Source of the DNA: Candidatus Colivicinus equi
GTDB taxonomy: Bacteria; Bacillota_I; Bacilli_A; Erysipelotrichales; Erysipelotrichaceae
DNA length: 61,626 nt
Direction: 5' to 3'
NCBI GenBank assembly: GCA_018064825.1
Contig: JAGHUL010000002.1
Coordinates: 1-61,626 of the forward strand
Part shown: in pieces, positions 1 through 8,607 of the stretch
Position numbering within the stretch: the stretch's first letter is position 1
How the letters are laid out: each line of letters starts with the position of its first letter
Translations under genes and position numbers: made by a program
The notes under the pieces: generated by a model
What the model was told of the DNA's origin: nothing
The model's input: the letters and a program-made list of their open reading frames with translations, nothing else
Databases searched by the model: none

Positions 1-144
1 TATTTTGTTACAGATCAAAAATTATTATATGTAATGAATGATGATGGAACATTGTGCCTATGGGATTCTGAACATCCAAAACCAGAAGGCGAAGGTTTAC
101 ATAGAGCTACCGCAGAACAAATTGCTGCATTGCCAAAAGAATAG
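1..144 (+). CDS. C-terminal end of an unrecognised protein (partial)
   Basis: The first frame is open from base 1 to a TAG at 142-144 and gives 47 residues ending in ALPKE. The piece is hydrophilic, with a short stretch resembling a beta-rich repeat (LYVMNDDGTLCLWD), and has no motif I recognise. It precedes rplS, where Bacillus carries trmD, but it does not look like the end of TrmD. The start lies outside the window. It could also be the tail of a cell-surface or regulatory protein; the function is unknown. Confidence 0.55.
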   Translation, partial: YFVTDQKLLYVMNDDGTLCLWDSEHPKPEGEGLHRATAEQIAALPKE

Positions 145-214
145 AATATATAACTAACAAAAAAAGCTAAAACGAAATCTACTCGTAGTAAGCAGAACGC
201 TTAACAAATTGTGT

Positions 215-243
215 TTGCATGTCCTTAATATATATGGTAATAT
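215..243 (+). promoter_or_regulatory. Promoter for rplS
   Basis: A -35-like TTGCAT (215-220) and a -10-like TAATAT (238-243) are separated by exactly 17 bases. Together they form a good housekeeping-sigma promoter about 70 bases before rplS. The predicted transcript starts near 250 and would include the hairpin at 253-283. Confidence 0.5.
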
Positions 244-249
244 TATTAA

Positions 250-300
250 GCACTGTTCCGCTTTTCGCTATGATTATGAACAGATGTATCGATATGTAAA
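250..300 (+). promoter_or_regulatory. Possible L19-type leader upstream of rplS
   Basis: The 5' UTR contains a perfect 6-bp inverted repeat, CTGTTC (253-258) with GAACAG (278-283), directly between the predicted transcription start and the Shine-Dalgarno of rplS. Bacillota commonly carry an autoregulatory L19 leader at this spot. I assign it by position and hairpin only; the consensus was not matched base by base. Confidence 0.35.
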
Positions 301-312
301 AAGGAGAAAAAG

Positions 313-660
313 ATGAATTTAGGTTTAGTTAACGAAATTACTAAAGACCAAATGAAAACTGATCTTCCTGATTTACGTCCTGGACAAACTGTTCGTGTTG
401 ATGTAAAGATTAAGGAAGGCGACAAGTCTCGTATCCAAGCTTACGAAGGTATCGTTATCAAGGTTCAAGGTTCTGGAATTGGTAAGACATTCACAGTTAG
501 AAAGATCTCTAGCGGTGTTGGTGTTGAAAGAACATTCCCAGTTCATTCACCAGTTATCGACAAGATTACCGTAGTAAGAAAAGGTAAAGTAAGAAGAGCT
601 AGATTATTCTTCTTAAGAGAACGTTCTGGTAAATCAGCTAAGATTAAAGAGGTTAGATAA
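313..660 (+). CDS. rplS: 50S ribosomal protein L19
   Basis: The 115-residue product is the large-subunit protein L19, which sits at the 30S-50S interface. The length is normal for the family. Family stretches are clear: [17 protein letters not shown] near residue 20, [10 protein letters not shown], and the C-terminal [21 protein letters not shown]. The start is set by AGGAG at 302-306, seven bases before ATG 313. It has its own promoter and is followed by a strong terminator, so it is probably transcribed alone. Upstream trmD, its usual partner in Bacillus, is not seen in the window. Confidence 0.98.
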   Translation: MNLGLVNEITKDQMKTDLPDLRPGQTVRVDVKIKEGDKSRIQAYEGIVIKVQGSGIGKTFTVRKISSGVGVERTFPVHSPVIDKITVVRKGKVRRARLFFLRERSGKSAKIKEVR

Positions 661-668
661 TTTCAAAC

Positions 669-696
669 AAAGCCACAGCGATGTGGCTTTTATTTT
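669..696 (+). terminator. Terminator after rplS
   Basis: AGCCACA (671-677) pairs with TGTGGCT (682-688) around a 4-base loop and is followed by a T-rich run. It separates rplS from lepB. Confidence 0.9.
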
Positions 697-698
697 TG

Positions 699-704
699 TA
701 TAAT
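699..704 (+). promoter_or_regulatory. -10 box for lepB, close to the start codon
   Basis: A perfect TATAAT ends 8 bases before the ATG of lepB. No Shine-Dalgarno is present and no convincing -35 lies 17 bases upstream. If used, the mRNA would start at or just before the AUG (leaderless). Confidence 0.45.
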
Positions 705-712
705 GGATATGT

Positions 713-1216
713 ATGAATATTAAGAAGAAGACTATTTTGGACATTGTTGAAGTATTAGTGATTGCTTTTGCGATTGCTTTTTTATTGATTAAGTTTGTTT
801 TGATTCCTTGCCGTGTTACAGGTTCTAGTATGCATTCTACATTAGAAGATGGTGATTTTGGTTACTCTTTTGTTTGTACAAGGAATTCTGGCATTAGTCG
901 TTTTGATATCGTTGTCGTCAAAACAGATGATAAATTACTTGTTAAACGTGTTATTGGTTTACCTAATGAGAAGATTGAGTATAAGAATAATAAGCTTTAT
1001 ATTAATGGCGAATATCTTGAAGAAGAGTTTTTGAGTGACGATGCGATTACTAAGGACTTTACTTATGAAATAGGCGATAATCAGTATTTCTGTATGGGTG
1101 ATAATCGTTATATTTCTAAAGATTCACGTTATTATGGCGCATTTGATGTGGATAGATTAGTTTCAACTCATCTATTTGTTGTCTTCCCATTTGGGCATTT
1201 TGGTTACCACAATTAG
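713..1216 (+). CDS. lepB: Signal peptidase I
   Basis: This 167-residue membrane serine protease removes signal peptides from exported proteins. One N-terminal membrane segment (about residues 10-32) anchors it, and the catalytic part faces outside. The nucleophile is Ser39 in GSSMHSTL and the general-base lysine is Lys78 in LVKRVIGLP. The late box MGDNR-SKDSRYYG is complete. An oddity is that the usual SMxPTL motif reads SMHSTL, lacking the proline. No ribosome binding site precedes ATG 713; a TATAAT 8 bases upstream suggests a leaderless mRNA. The next gene begins two bases after its stop, so they are probably cotranscribed. The bacterial Ser/Lys type is certain; which secreted proteins it serves is not known. 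Confidence 0.95.
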   Translation: MNIKKKTILDIVEVLVIAFAIAFLLIKFVLIPCRVTGSSMHSTLEDGDFGYSFVCTRNSGISRFDIVVVKTDDKLLVKRVIGLPNEKIEYKNNKLYINGEYLEEEFLSDDAITKDFTYEIGDNQYFCMGDNRYISKDSRYYGAFDVDRLVSTHLFVVFPFGHFGYHN

Positions 1217-1218
1217 TT

Positions 1219-2004
1219 ATGAATAAGTTAGCTGCAGTAATTACAAACGATAATTGTAATGTAACAATATATGAAACGATGGATGCTATAAAAAAAGCCG
1301 GTTTTAATAATGCGTTTATTCAATGGTACGATAAAGATTTTGAAGTGAGTCAAGAAAAGCAATTAGAATATGCTAGAAAGATTGGCTTAAATATCATCTT
1401 TGCGCATCTTGGTTACCAGGGAATAAATAATTTGTGGCTTGATAATGTAGAAGGCGAAGAATTAACGAATCGTTTTATCAATGATATTAGAGTGTGCAAA
1501 GATAATGATATTGATTTTGTGGTGCTACACCTTACGTCTAAATCGGTTGCTCCAGAATATGGCGAGGTTGGATTAAATAGGTTAAGAAGAATATGTGATT
1601 TTGCTAGAAAAATTGGTGTAAGAGTTGCTTTTGAAAATACTAAGATCAAAGGATATATGGATTATGTATTAAGCAATATCATTGATGATAATGTAGGCTT
1701 TTGTTATGATATTGGTCATTGCCATGCACACTTCAATGATGAATTTGATTTCGATTTAGTTAAGAATAGAATGTTCGCGATTCACGCCCATGATAATGAG
1801 GGTGATAGAGATGCCCATTATTTACCATATGACGGAAATATTGATTGGGATCAAGTTATCGCAAATTTGAAATATGTTAATTATGATGGTTATATCACTT
1901 TAGAAGTTGTTTATAGTGAAAAATATTTAGATATGTCTATTGATGAATACTACGCTAAGGCATATGATATAGCTTCAAAACTTTCATTAAAGTTAGAAAA
2001 ATAA
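1219..2004 (+). CDS. Sugar phosphate isomerase/epimerase-like TIM-barrel protein
   Basis: The 261-residue protein belongs to the xylose-isomerase-like TIM-barrel / AP endonuclease 2 superfamily. The metal-site strands are visible: VAFENTK near residue 138, GFCYDIGHCHAHF near 160-175, AIHAHDNEGDRDAHYLPYDG near 188-205, and ITLEVVY near the C-terminus. These match the Glu, Asp/His, His and Glu ligands of the superfamily. The reaction is not readable: sugar epimerase, isomerase and endonuclease IV-like activities all share this fold, and the neighbours (lepB, rbgA) do not help. It starts two bases after lepB and ends one base before rbgA, so it is within a tight operon. Confidence 0.8.
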   Translation: MNKLAAVITNDNCNVTIYETMDAIKKAGFNNAFIQWYDKDFEVSQEKQLEYARKIGLNIIFAHLGYQGINNLWLDNVEGEELTNRFINDIRVCKDNDIDFVVLHLTSKSVAPEYGEVGLNRLRRICDFARKIGVRVAFENTKIKGYMDYVLSNIIDDNVGFCYDIGHCHAHFNDEFDFDLVKNRMFAIHAHDNEGDRDAHYLPYDGNIDWDQVIANLKYVNYDGYITLEVVYSEKYLDMSIDEYYAKAYDIASKLSLKLEK

Positions 2005-2005
2005 G

Positions 2006-2854
2006 ATGGAAAATAATAATATTACAAAAATTAATTGGTATCCTGGTCATATGGCAAAAGCTAAGAGACAGATGGAGGAACAATTAAAGCTTGTTGATAT
2101 CATCATTGAACTTCGTGATGCAAGAATTCCTCAAGCTTCCTCAAATCCTGAGCTTGCCAAGATGGCTAATAACAAACCAAGATTAATCATCTTAAATAAA
2201 GCTGACTTAGCTGATCAGAATGAGTCTTTATTATGGAAAAATAGTTTTGAACATTGTCTATTAGTTAATAGTATTGATGATAATTTAACAAAGATTGTTG
2301 TGAATGAAGTAAAACTTATCTTAAAAGATAAATTAGAAAAAGCTAAAGCACGTGGCATTCGAAAGAAAGTTCTAAGAGCTATGATTGTAGGTATACCTAA
2401 TGTTGGTAAATCTACTCTAATTAATAATATCGTCAAAAAGAAAGCCGCAAAGGCAGAAAATAGGCCAGGAGTAACGAAAGCTCTTCAATGGATAAGAATA
2501 AATGAAGATGTTGAATTACTTGATACACCAGGTGTTTTGTGGCCTAGAATTGAAGATCCTAATAATGGTATGCTTCTTGCTTTGATTGGCTCAATCAATG
2601 ATGAAGTATTAGATACTAGAGAACTAGTTGATTATGGTTTGAAATACTTAGTAAAAGAATATCCTGGTTATATTAATCAAAGATATGGTGTAGATGAAGA
2701 TTGTGATAATTTATTAGAAACAATCGGAAAGAATAAATTGTGGCTATCTAGCAATAATGAAGTTGATATAGCTAAAACTATCAGTCTAGTCTTAAAAGAC
2801 ATTAGGTCTAATAAAATAGGCAGAGTTACTTGGCAAAAATATGTTGGAGAATAA
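2006..2854 (+). CDS. rbgA: Ribosome biogenesis GTPase RbgA (YlqF)
   Basis: RbgA is a circularly permuted GTPase needed for late assembly of the 50S subunit. The opening INWYPGHMAKAKRQM is a family hallmark. The order of G motifs is permuted as expected: NKAD (G4, near residue 62) comes before the P-loop GIPNVGKSTLIN (near 130) and DTPG (near 170). The length of 282 is typical. It follows the previous stop by one base and overlaps rnhB by 14 bases. The rplS-rbgA-rnhB neighbourhood matches Bacillus, apart from the inserted lepB and TIM-barrel genes. Confidence 0.97.
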   Translation: MENNNITKINWYPGHMAKAKRQMEEQLKLVDIIIELRDARIPQASSNPELAKMANNKPRLIILNKADLADQNESLLWKNSFEHCLLVNSIDDNLTKIVVNEVKLILKDKLEKAKARGIRKKVLRAMIVGIPNVGKSTLINNIVKKKAAKAENRPGVTKALQWIRINEDVELLDTPGVLWPRIEDPNNGMLLALIGSINDEVLDTRELVDYGLKYLVKEYPGYINQRYGVDEDCDNLLETIGKNKLWLSSNNEVDIAKTISLVLKDIRSNKIGRVTWQKYVGE

Positions 2855-3446
2855 GTATGAATTAGAATATTGGGCTAAGGACCAATATGTTATGGGCATA
2901 GATGAAGCAGGAAGAGGACCAATATGTGGTCCTTTAGTTGTGGCTTGTTGTATTTTGCCATTGAACTATCAAAATGATGATATTAACGATTCAAAGAAAT
3001 TAAGTGAGAAAAAACGTGAAGAATTGTTTAAGCAAATAATTAAAGATGCCCACTATTATAGCTTTAGAATAGTATCACCTAAAGAAATAGATGAATTAAA
3101 TATCTATGCCGCAACTAAAAAGGCAATGAATGAATTAAGCTTATCAACTAATATTCATGAGGTAACCTTAACTGATGCTATGCCTATAACTAGATATAAC
3201 GTCATTGATATTGTGAAAGGTGATGCCAAATCAATATCCATTGCCGCAGCATCAATCCTTGCAAAAGTTACTCGTGACCACATCATGTATGGGCTTGATA
3301 TCCTTTATCCACAATATGAACTAGCAAAACATAAGGGTTATCCAACAAAAAGACATTTAGAACTAATCAATGAATATGGTTTACAAGACTTCTATAGAAT
3401 GTCTTACAAACCATGTAAAGATTTAAAACAAATAAAATTATTTTAA
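2841..3446 (+). CDS. rnhB: Ribonuclease HII
   Basis: RNase HII nicks RNA-DNA hybrids and starts ribonucleotide excision repair. The active-site motif GIDEAGRGPICGP lies near residues 19-31, and further acidic residues occur in LTDAMP and in the ISIAAASILAKVTRD block. The length of 201 is normal. ATG 2841 lies inside the end of rbgA, so translation is likely coupled. The window also encodes RNase HIII (rnhC); having HII plus HIII is typical of Bacillota. Confidence 0.97.
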   Translation: MLENKYELEYWAKDQYVMGIDEAGRGPICGPLVVACCILPLNYQNDDINDSKKLSEKKREELFKQIIKDAHYYSFRIVSPKEIDELNIYAATKKAMNELSLSTNIHEVTLTDAMPITRYNVIDIVKGDAKSISIAAASILAKVTRDHIMYGLDILYPQYELAKHKGYPTKRHLELINEYGLQDFYRMSYKPCKDLKQIKLF

Positions 3447-3486
3447 TTTTTTTAAGCATTTTTGATTTTTTACGGAATATAGATAT

Positions 3487-4200
3487 ATGGACAAAAACAA
3501 ACTTATATCATATTCCTTTTTTTATGAAGGAGATTACAACAAGATTATTAGAGCAATTAAAGCTGATAAACAACTTGATAATGTAAAGATTGATAATTGC
3601 ATCACAATATTTGATGAGGAGTATCCAAAACGTCTATTCAATCTAAAGTATCCGCCATTAGTTTTATACTATAAAGGTGATTTGTCACTGCTAAAAGAAG
3701 ATTCTATGGCAGTAGTTGGTTCTAGACTTCCTTGTGAGTACAGTATAAAAGCTACTAAAGGCTTAGTCAGTCATTATGAAGATAAGGTAATCATCTCAGG
3801 TTTAGCAAAAGGTATTGATGCCTGTGCACATGAGTACGCTAAAAAAACGATAGCCGTATTGGGCTGTGGGATTAATTATATCTATCCAATATGTAACAAA
3901 GAATTGTATAAAAGGATTGAGAAAGAAGGTCTTATTATATCTGAATATCCTGATATGGTTAGACCTTTGGCGTATCACTTTCCATTCCGTAATCGTATAA
4001 TTGCGGGTCTTAGTAATAGCATGTATATTATGGAATCTAAAGCTAATTCTGGTACTATGACATCATTAAATGAGGCACTTGAACTAGGCATAGATGTGAA
4101 AGTGTTGCCTTATGATATTTTTAATGAACATGGGTATAATAATAATCATCTTCTATCAGAAGGGGCTATTTGTATCGATAAAGAAGAAATTGCATTTTAA
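3487..4200 (+). CDS. dprA: DprA/Smf-family DNA-processing protein, short form
   Basis: DprA loads RecA on incoming single-stranded DNA in competent cells. The extended Rossmann core is clear: AVVGSRLPCEYS near residue 75, IISGLAKGIDACAHEYA, VLGCGINYIYP, FPFRNRIIAGLS, and SGTMTSLNEALELG. At 237 residues the protein is shorter than most DprA (about 290-370): the C-terminal winged-helix domain is absent and the N-terminal SAM-like part is reduced. No Shine-Dalgarno is seen. A GAATAT ends six bases before the ATG with TTAAGC 17 bases before that, so a leaderless start is possible. Position before topA matches Bacillus smf-topA. Confidence 0.9.
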   Translation: MDKNKLISYSFFYEGDYNKIIRAIKADKQLDNVKIDNCITIFDEEYPKRLFNLKYPPLVLYYKGDLSLLKEDSMAVVGSRLPCEYSIKATKGLVSHYEDKVIISGLAKGIDACAHEYAKKTIAVLGCGINYIYPICNKELYKRIEKEGLIISEYPDMVRPLAYHFPFRNRIIAGLSNSMYIMESKANSGTMTSLNEALELGIDVKVLPYDIFNEHGYNNNHLLSEGAICIDKEEIAF

Positions 4201-4247
4201 GAAAAAATATGATTATATTATTAATTGTCAAAAGGAAATAACGTAAA

Positions 4248-6248
4248 ATGAAAAATTTAGTAATAGTTGAGTCACCATCTAAATCAAAGACTATTGAAAA
4301 ATATTTAGGTAAAGATTATAAGGTTACTTCATCAAAAGGTCACATTCGTGATTTGGCAACCGTAGGTAAAGAAGGTCTTGGCGTTGATGTTGAAAATGGT
4401 TTTAAACCAACTTATGTTGTATCAAAAGATAAGAAAACAGTTGTAAAAGATTTAAAGAAAATGGTTGAAGATGCAGACTTTGTATATCTTGCAACCGATC
4501 CAGATAGAGAAGGAGAAGCAATCTCTTGGCATTTGGCTAGTGAACTAGGTTTAGATTTAAACGAGAATAATCGTATTGTCTTTAACGAAATTACAAAGAA
4601 TGCTGTAATCAATGCTTTAAAAGAACCACGTACTATTGATATGGCTCTAGTTAGATCACAAGAAACTAGAAGAATTTTAGACCGTATCATTGGTTTCAAG
4701 TTGTCTAAATTATTACAACGTAAAATTCAATCAAAATCAGCTGGTAGAGTTCAATCTATCGCCTTAAGAATGATTTGTGATAAAGAAAAAGAAATAGCTA
4801 AATTTGTTCCAGAAGAATATTGGACAATTAAAGCATTATTAAATAAGAAGATTGAAACGGAACTAACTAAATATAATGGTAAGAAGATTACTTTAAATAA
4901 CGAAGAAGATACAAAGAAAGTAATTGAAGCATTAGGCGAAGATTATACATTAAAAGATGTCGTTTCTAAATCTAAGAAAAGAAGTGCATATTTGCCATTT
5001 ATTACTTCAACTTTGCAACAAGAAGCTTCTACTAAATTAGGTTTTACTTCTAAAAAGACAATGTCTGTTGCTCAAAGCTTATATGAAGGTGTCAATATCG
5101 GTAAAGAACAAACAGGTTTAATTACTTATATGAGAACCGATTCTACTAGATTATCAAAAGAATTTATTGATGCTGCAAATGATTACATCGTAAATACTTA
5201 TGGCAAAGAATATAAGGGCAATTATCGTGTAAAGAATGATGAGAATTCTCAAGATGCACACGAAGCTATTAGACCAACAAATATTAACAATCAACCTGAT
5301 GATATTAAACAATATTTAACTTCTGACCAATACAAACTATATAAATTGATTTATGCAAGAGCACTATCTTCATTAATGGCTGATTCTATAAGCGATGTAT
5401 TAACATATACTTTTGATAATAATGGTTATGAATTCACTGTTAGTGGTTCGAAACTTAATTTTGATGGTTTCTTAAAAGTATATGGCGAATATGATAAGAC
5501 TAAGGATGTTGTTTTACCAAAATTAGATAAAGGTGATGTCTTAAAGGCTAGCAAAGTTGAAAATATTCAACACTTCACCGAAGCTCCTGCTAGATATACA
5601 GAAGCTAAATTAATCAAAGCCCTTGAAGAAGAAGGTGTTGGTAGACCGTCTACATATGCAACGATCATCGAAACTATTATAAAAAGAGGGTATGTTGAAC
5701 TAAAGAAGGCAAGTGAATCTGGTAAGACTAAGTTCTTCTTCCCAACAGAACAAGGTAATTTAACAGATGATAAGTTAAGAGACTATTTCTCAGATGTTAT
5801 CAATATTAAGTACACAGCAAATATGGAAAAAGAACTTGATGACATTGCTATGGACAAAATAGATAATATTGAAGCTCTAGAAACTTTCTATAATGAATTC
5901 GAACCATTAGTTAAACAAGCTTACGACAAAATGGAAAAACAACAACCAGAAAAAACTGGTGAAGTATGTCCAGATTGTGGTGGCGATGTAGTTATTAGAA
6001 ATGGTCGTTTTGGCAAATTCAAGTCATGTATCAATTATCCGAATTGTAAGTGGCATGAATCATTAGTAAAGAAGGAAGAACCTGAAACACTAGATAGAAC
6101 TTGTCCAGAATGTGGTGCTCCTTTATTAAAGAGAAAATCAAGATATGGCAACTACTTTATCGGTTGTTCTGCATATCCAAAATGTAAATATATTGAAGCT
6201 ATAGAAGGTGAAAAACCAAAGAAGTTTTTCGCAAGAAAGAAAAAATAA
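4248..6248 (+). CDS. topA: DNA topoisomerase I (type IA)
   Basis: TopA relaxes negative supercoils by single-strand passage. The TOPRIM domain is N-terminal, with VESPSKSKTIEKYL at residue 7 and DPDREGEAISWH near 84-95. The active-site tyrosine is in GLITYMRTDSTRLS, near residue 293. Two C-terminal four-cysteine zinc ribbons are present (CPDCGG with CINYPNC, and CPECGA with CSAYPKC), and a basic tail ends the protein. Length 666 is usual for the family. The Shine-Dalgarno is AAAAGGAAA. Its TAA overlaps the trmFO start as TAATG, so the two are translationally coupled. Confidence 0.98.
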   Translation: MKNLVIVESPSKSKTIEKYLGKDYKVTSSKGHIRDLATVGKEGLGVDVENGFKPTYVVSKDKKTVVKDLKKMVEDADFVYLATDPDREGEAISWHLASELGLDLNENNRIVFNEITKNAVINALKEPRTIDMALVRSQETRRILDRIIGFKLSKLLQRKIQSKSAGRVQSIALRMICDKEKEIAKFVPEEYWTIKALLNKKIETELTKYNGKKITLNNEEDTKKVIEALGEDYTLKDVVSKSKKRSAYLPFITSTLQQEASTKLGFTSKKTMSVAQSLYEGVNIGKEQTGLITYMRTDSTRLSKEFIDAANDYIVNTYGKEYKGNYRVKNDENSQDAHEAIRPTNINNQPDDIKQYLTSDQYKLYKLIYARALSSLMADSISDVLTYTFDNNGYEFTVSGSKLNFDGFLKVYGEYDKTKDVVLPKLDKGDVLKASKVENIQHFTEAPARYTEAKLIKALEEEGVGRPSTYATIIETIIKRGYVELKKASESGKTKFFFPTEQGNLTDDKLRDYFSDVINIKYTANMEKELDDIAMDKIDNIEALETFYNEFEPLVKQAYDKMEKQQPEKTGEVCPDCGGDVVIRNGRFGKFKSCINYPNCKWHESLVKKEEPETLDRTCPECGAPLLKRKSRYGNYFIGCSAYPKCKYIEAIEGEKPKKFFARKKK

Positions 6249-7540
6249 TGGTAGTTAATGTAATCGGTGCAGGTTTGGCGGGTAGCGAAGCCGCATATCA
6301 ATTAGCTATTCGTGGAATTAAAGTAAAATTATTTGAACAAAAGCCTATTAAGAAACACGCTGCTTTTAAGAGTGATGATTTTTGTGAACTCATTTGTTCA
6401 AACTCTTTAAGAAGTGATGATTTATATAATGCCGTAGGATTATTAAAACAAGAAATGCGTGTTTTAGATTCTTTAGTAATGGAAGCTGCTGATAAGTATC
6501 GCGTTCCTGCAGGAAAGTCTTTAGCAGTTGATAGGGTTGGCTTTTCAAAATATGTTACTGAAAGAATTAAAAGTAATCCTAACATCGAAATAGTCAATGA
6601 AGAAGTTACAGACATCGATATAAATGTTCCAACATTAATATGTGCCGGTCCACTATGTGAAGGAAAACTAGCGGATAGTATTAATAGATTATGCGGTAAT
6701 GAATTCTTACATTTTTATGATGCAATAGCACCAATTGTTGAAAAAGACAGTATTGATTTTTCTAGCGCCTATTATAAGTCTAGATACGATGACGAAAATG
6801 ATGGCGATTATATCAACTGTCCCTTAACTTTAGAAGAATACGATGAATTCTATAAAGCAATCATGGATGCACAAAGTATTGCCGTACATGATATCGATGA
6901 TGAGAAGTATTTTGAGGGCTGTATGCCTTTTGAACAGATGGCAAAAAGAGGATATAAGACTTTGCTTTTTGGTCCTATGAAGCCGGTAGGCTTAGAACAT
7001 AATGGCCAAAGACCTTTCGCCGTTGTTCAATTAAGAAAAGATAATGCAATTGATACCTTATATAATGTTGTTGGTTTCCAAACACATTTAACTTTTGGCA
7101 GTCAATTAGATGTTTTAAGAAAGATTCCTGCCTTAAAGAATGTCTCAATAGTTAGATATGGCGTTATGCATCGAAATACTTACGTTAATTCTCCTAATGT
7201 CATCAATAATAAATATCAGTTTATTAATTATCCTAATATCTTTATTGCGGGACAAATATCTGGCGTCGAGGGTTATGTTGAATCAGCAGCTAGTGGTTTA
7301 TATGCAGCTATCAATATGGCTCAATATTTAAATGGTGAAATAAAGTATGAACTTGGAGCTGATACTATGATGGGTGCAATGGCAAATTATATCAGTGATG
7401 TTCATATCAAAGAGTTACAACCAATGAATGCGAATTTTGGTATCTTTAAGTGTGAATACCAAGGACCAAAAGATAATAAAAAGAAGTATTATGTTGAACA
7501 TGCATTAGATACTGTTAAAAAGTATAAACAAAATGTATAA
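6248..7540 (+). CDS. trmFO: Folate/FAD-dependent tRNA (uracil-54-C5)-methyltransferase TrmFO
   Basis: TrmFO makes ribothymidine at position 54 of tRNA using methylenetetrahydrofolate and FADH2. The dinucleotide fold GAGLAGSEAAYQLA starts at residue 7. The family signature FCELICSNSLRSDDLYNAVGLLKQEMR follows near residue 46. Catalytic-region cysteines (in LICSNS and in the C-terminal half) are retained, as is FIAGQISGVEGYVESAASGL. The length of 430 is normal. It shares one base with topA and overlaps xerC by eight bases, the same order as Bacillus topA-trmFO-codV. Confidence 0.98.
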   Translation: MVVNVIGAGLAGSEAAYQLAIRGIKVKLFEQKPIKKHAAFKSDDFCELICSNSLRSDDLYNAVGLLKQEMRVLDSLVMEAADKYRVPAGKSLAVDRVGFSKYVTERIKSNPNIEIVNEEVTDIDINVPTLICAGPLCEGKLADSINRLCGNEFLHFYDAIAPIVEKDSIDFSSAYYKSRYDDENDGDYINCPLTLEEYDEFYKAIMDAQSIAVHDIDDEKYFEGCMPFEQMAKRGYKTLLFGPMKPVGLEHNGQRPFAVVQLRKDNAIDTLYNVVGFQTHLTFGSQLDVLRKIPALKNVSIVRYGVMHRNTYVNSPNVINNKYQFINYPNIFIAGQISGVEGYVESAASGLYAAINMAQYLNGEIKYELGADTMMGAMANYISDVHIKELQPMNANFGIFKCEYQGPKDNKKKYYVEHALDTVKKYKQNV

Positions 7541-8435
7541 ATATTTAGACGATTTTATCAAATATCTCAATAATAAACGTACAGGATCAGCTCAAACTGC
7601 TGATTCTTATTATCGTGATATATCACGCTTTATTACATATTTGATTGATAATGATATATCTTCTTTTTCTGATGTCGATAAAGTAGTTGCAATGGACTAT
7701 ATCAATGTTTTGCGTTCTGGTAAGATTACTAGAGGCAAAATATCAAATAGCTCTTATGCGCGAAATTTGAGCGCTCTACGTAGTTTCTATCGTTATCTTT
7801 GTGAGATACATACATGTAAAAGCAATCCTTTTACATTATTTAAGAACGTTAAAATCAATAAACATCTTCCTGATGTTTTAACTGTTGATCAAATTGAACA
7901 AATATTTGATTGTTTTGATTTAGATGATCCATTAGATATTAGAAATAGAACAATCTTAGAGACAATCTATGCATGCGGACTAAGAATTAGTGAATGTTGT
8001 AATCTATTAATTAATAATATTGATTATAAAGAAATGAATATTAGAGTAATAGGAAAGGGTAACAAAGAAAGACTTATTCCTTATTATCCAAGATTAAACG
8101 AATTATTCTCTTTATATGAAGATAAATATCGTAATAAATATGCAGAAAAAGATTATCCATATTTATTTGTATCAACTAGAGGCACGCAAGTTTCGCCTCG
8201 TTCAGTACAACTATTATTAGAAGAAGTTAAACTGAAGGCTAATATTCCTATTGATATTCATCCTCATATGTTGCGTCACTCTTTTGCGACCCACCTTTTA
8301 GATAATGGTGCAGATTTAAGGACAGTTCAAGAATTGTTGGGACATGAAAATCTATCAACAACACAAATATATACTCATTTAACATTCGAAAGATTGAAAA
8401 AAACAGTAGATAAAGCCCATCCGCATTCTAAATAG
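7533..8435 (+). CDS. xerC: XerC-like tyrosine recombinase
   Basis: This 300-residue site-specific recombinase of the XerC/CodV group resolves chromosome dimers at dif. The N-terminal SAM-like core-binding domain spans about residues 1-85. The catalytic set is complete: Arg near 151 in CGLRISE, Lys in VIGKGNKERLIP, HPHMLRH near 243-248, GHENLSTTQ near 270, and the Tyr nucleophile in QIYTHLT near 279. It overlaps trmFO by eight bases. In Bacillus the next genes are hslV-hslU-codY; here a gap with a promoter and leader leads directly to rpsB. Position and full catalytic set argue for the chromosomal Xer rather than a phage integrase. Confidence 0.93.
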   Translation: MYKYLDDFIKYLNNKRTGSAQTADSYYRDISRFITYLIDNDISSFSDVDKVVAMDYINVLRSGKITRGKISNSSYARNLSALRSFYRYLCEIHTCKSNPFTLFKNVKINKHLPDVLTVDQIEQIFDCFDLDDPLDIRNRTILETIYACGLRISECCNLLINNIDYKEMNIRVIGKGNKERLIPYYPRLNELFSLYEDKYRNKYAEKDYPYLFVSTRGTQVSPRSVQLLLEEVKLKANIPIDIHPHMLRHSFATHLLDNGADLRTVQELLGHENLSTTQIYTHLTFERLKKTVDKAHPHSK

Positions 8436-8499
8436 ATTGCTGTATGTTATTAATTTAGTCAAATTTAAAGAAAATTGTTAATCAATTGTATTTTATTTG

Positions 8500-8508
8500 T
8501 GGTATAAT
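8500..8508 (+). promoter_or_regulatory. Extended -10 promoter for rpsB
   Basis: TGGTATAAT is a perfect -10 preceded by the extended TG element. This explains why no strong -35 is visible at normal spacing. The transcript would begin near 8515. Confidence 0.6.
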
Positions 8509-8514
8509 TACAAA

Positions 8515-8607
8515 GCATTTGTATACACACACCATGGATTCATCACTCCGTGCGAAAGTTAGTGATGTTCGAAATGGTGGAGGAAAAACGGAAAGAGAGG
8601 ATTTTAA
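8515..8607 (+). promoter_or_regulatory. Probable S2 (rpsB) ribosomal protein leader
   Basis: The 5' UTR forms a two-tier hairpin. CACCAT (8530-8535) pairs with ATGGTG (8574-8579), and inside it CATCAC (8541-8546) pairs with GTGATG (8562-8567). Autoregulatory leaders in front of rpsB are known in Bacillota. The agreement in place and architecture supports this, but the ligand role (S2 protein) is inferred. Confidence 0.6.

Noticed and set aside
145-214. Terminator after the partial first gene
   Set aside because: No stem with a following T-run could be found; only loose short complementarities.
849-1034. ORF of 61 residues inside lepB
   Set aside because: It lies in another frame of a clear signal peptidase gene and has no family features; shadow ORF.
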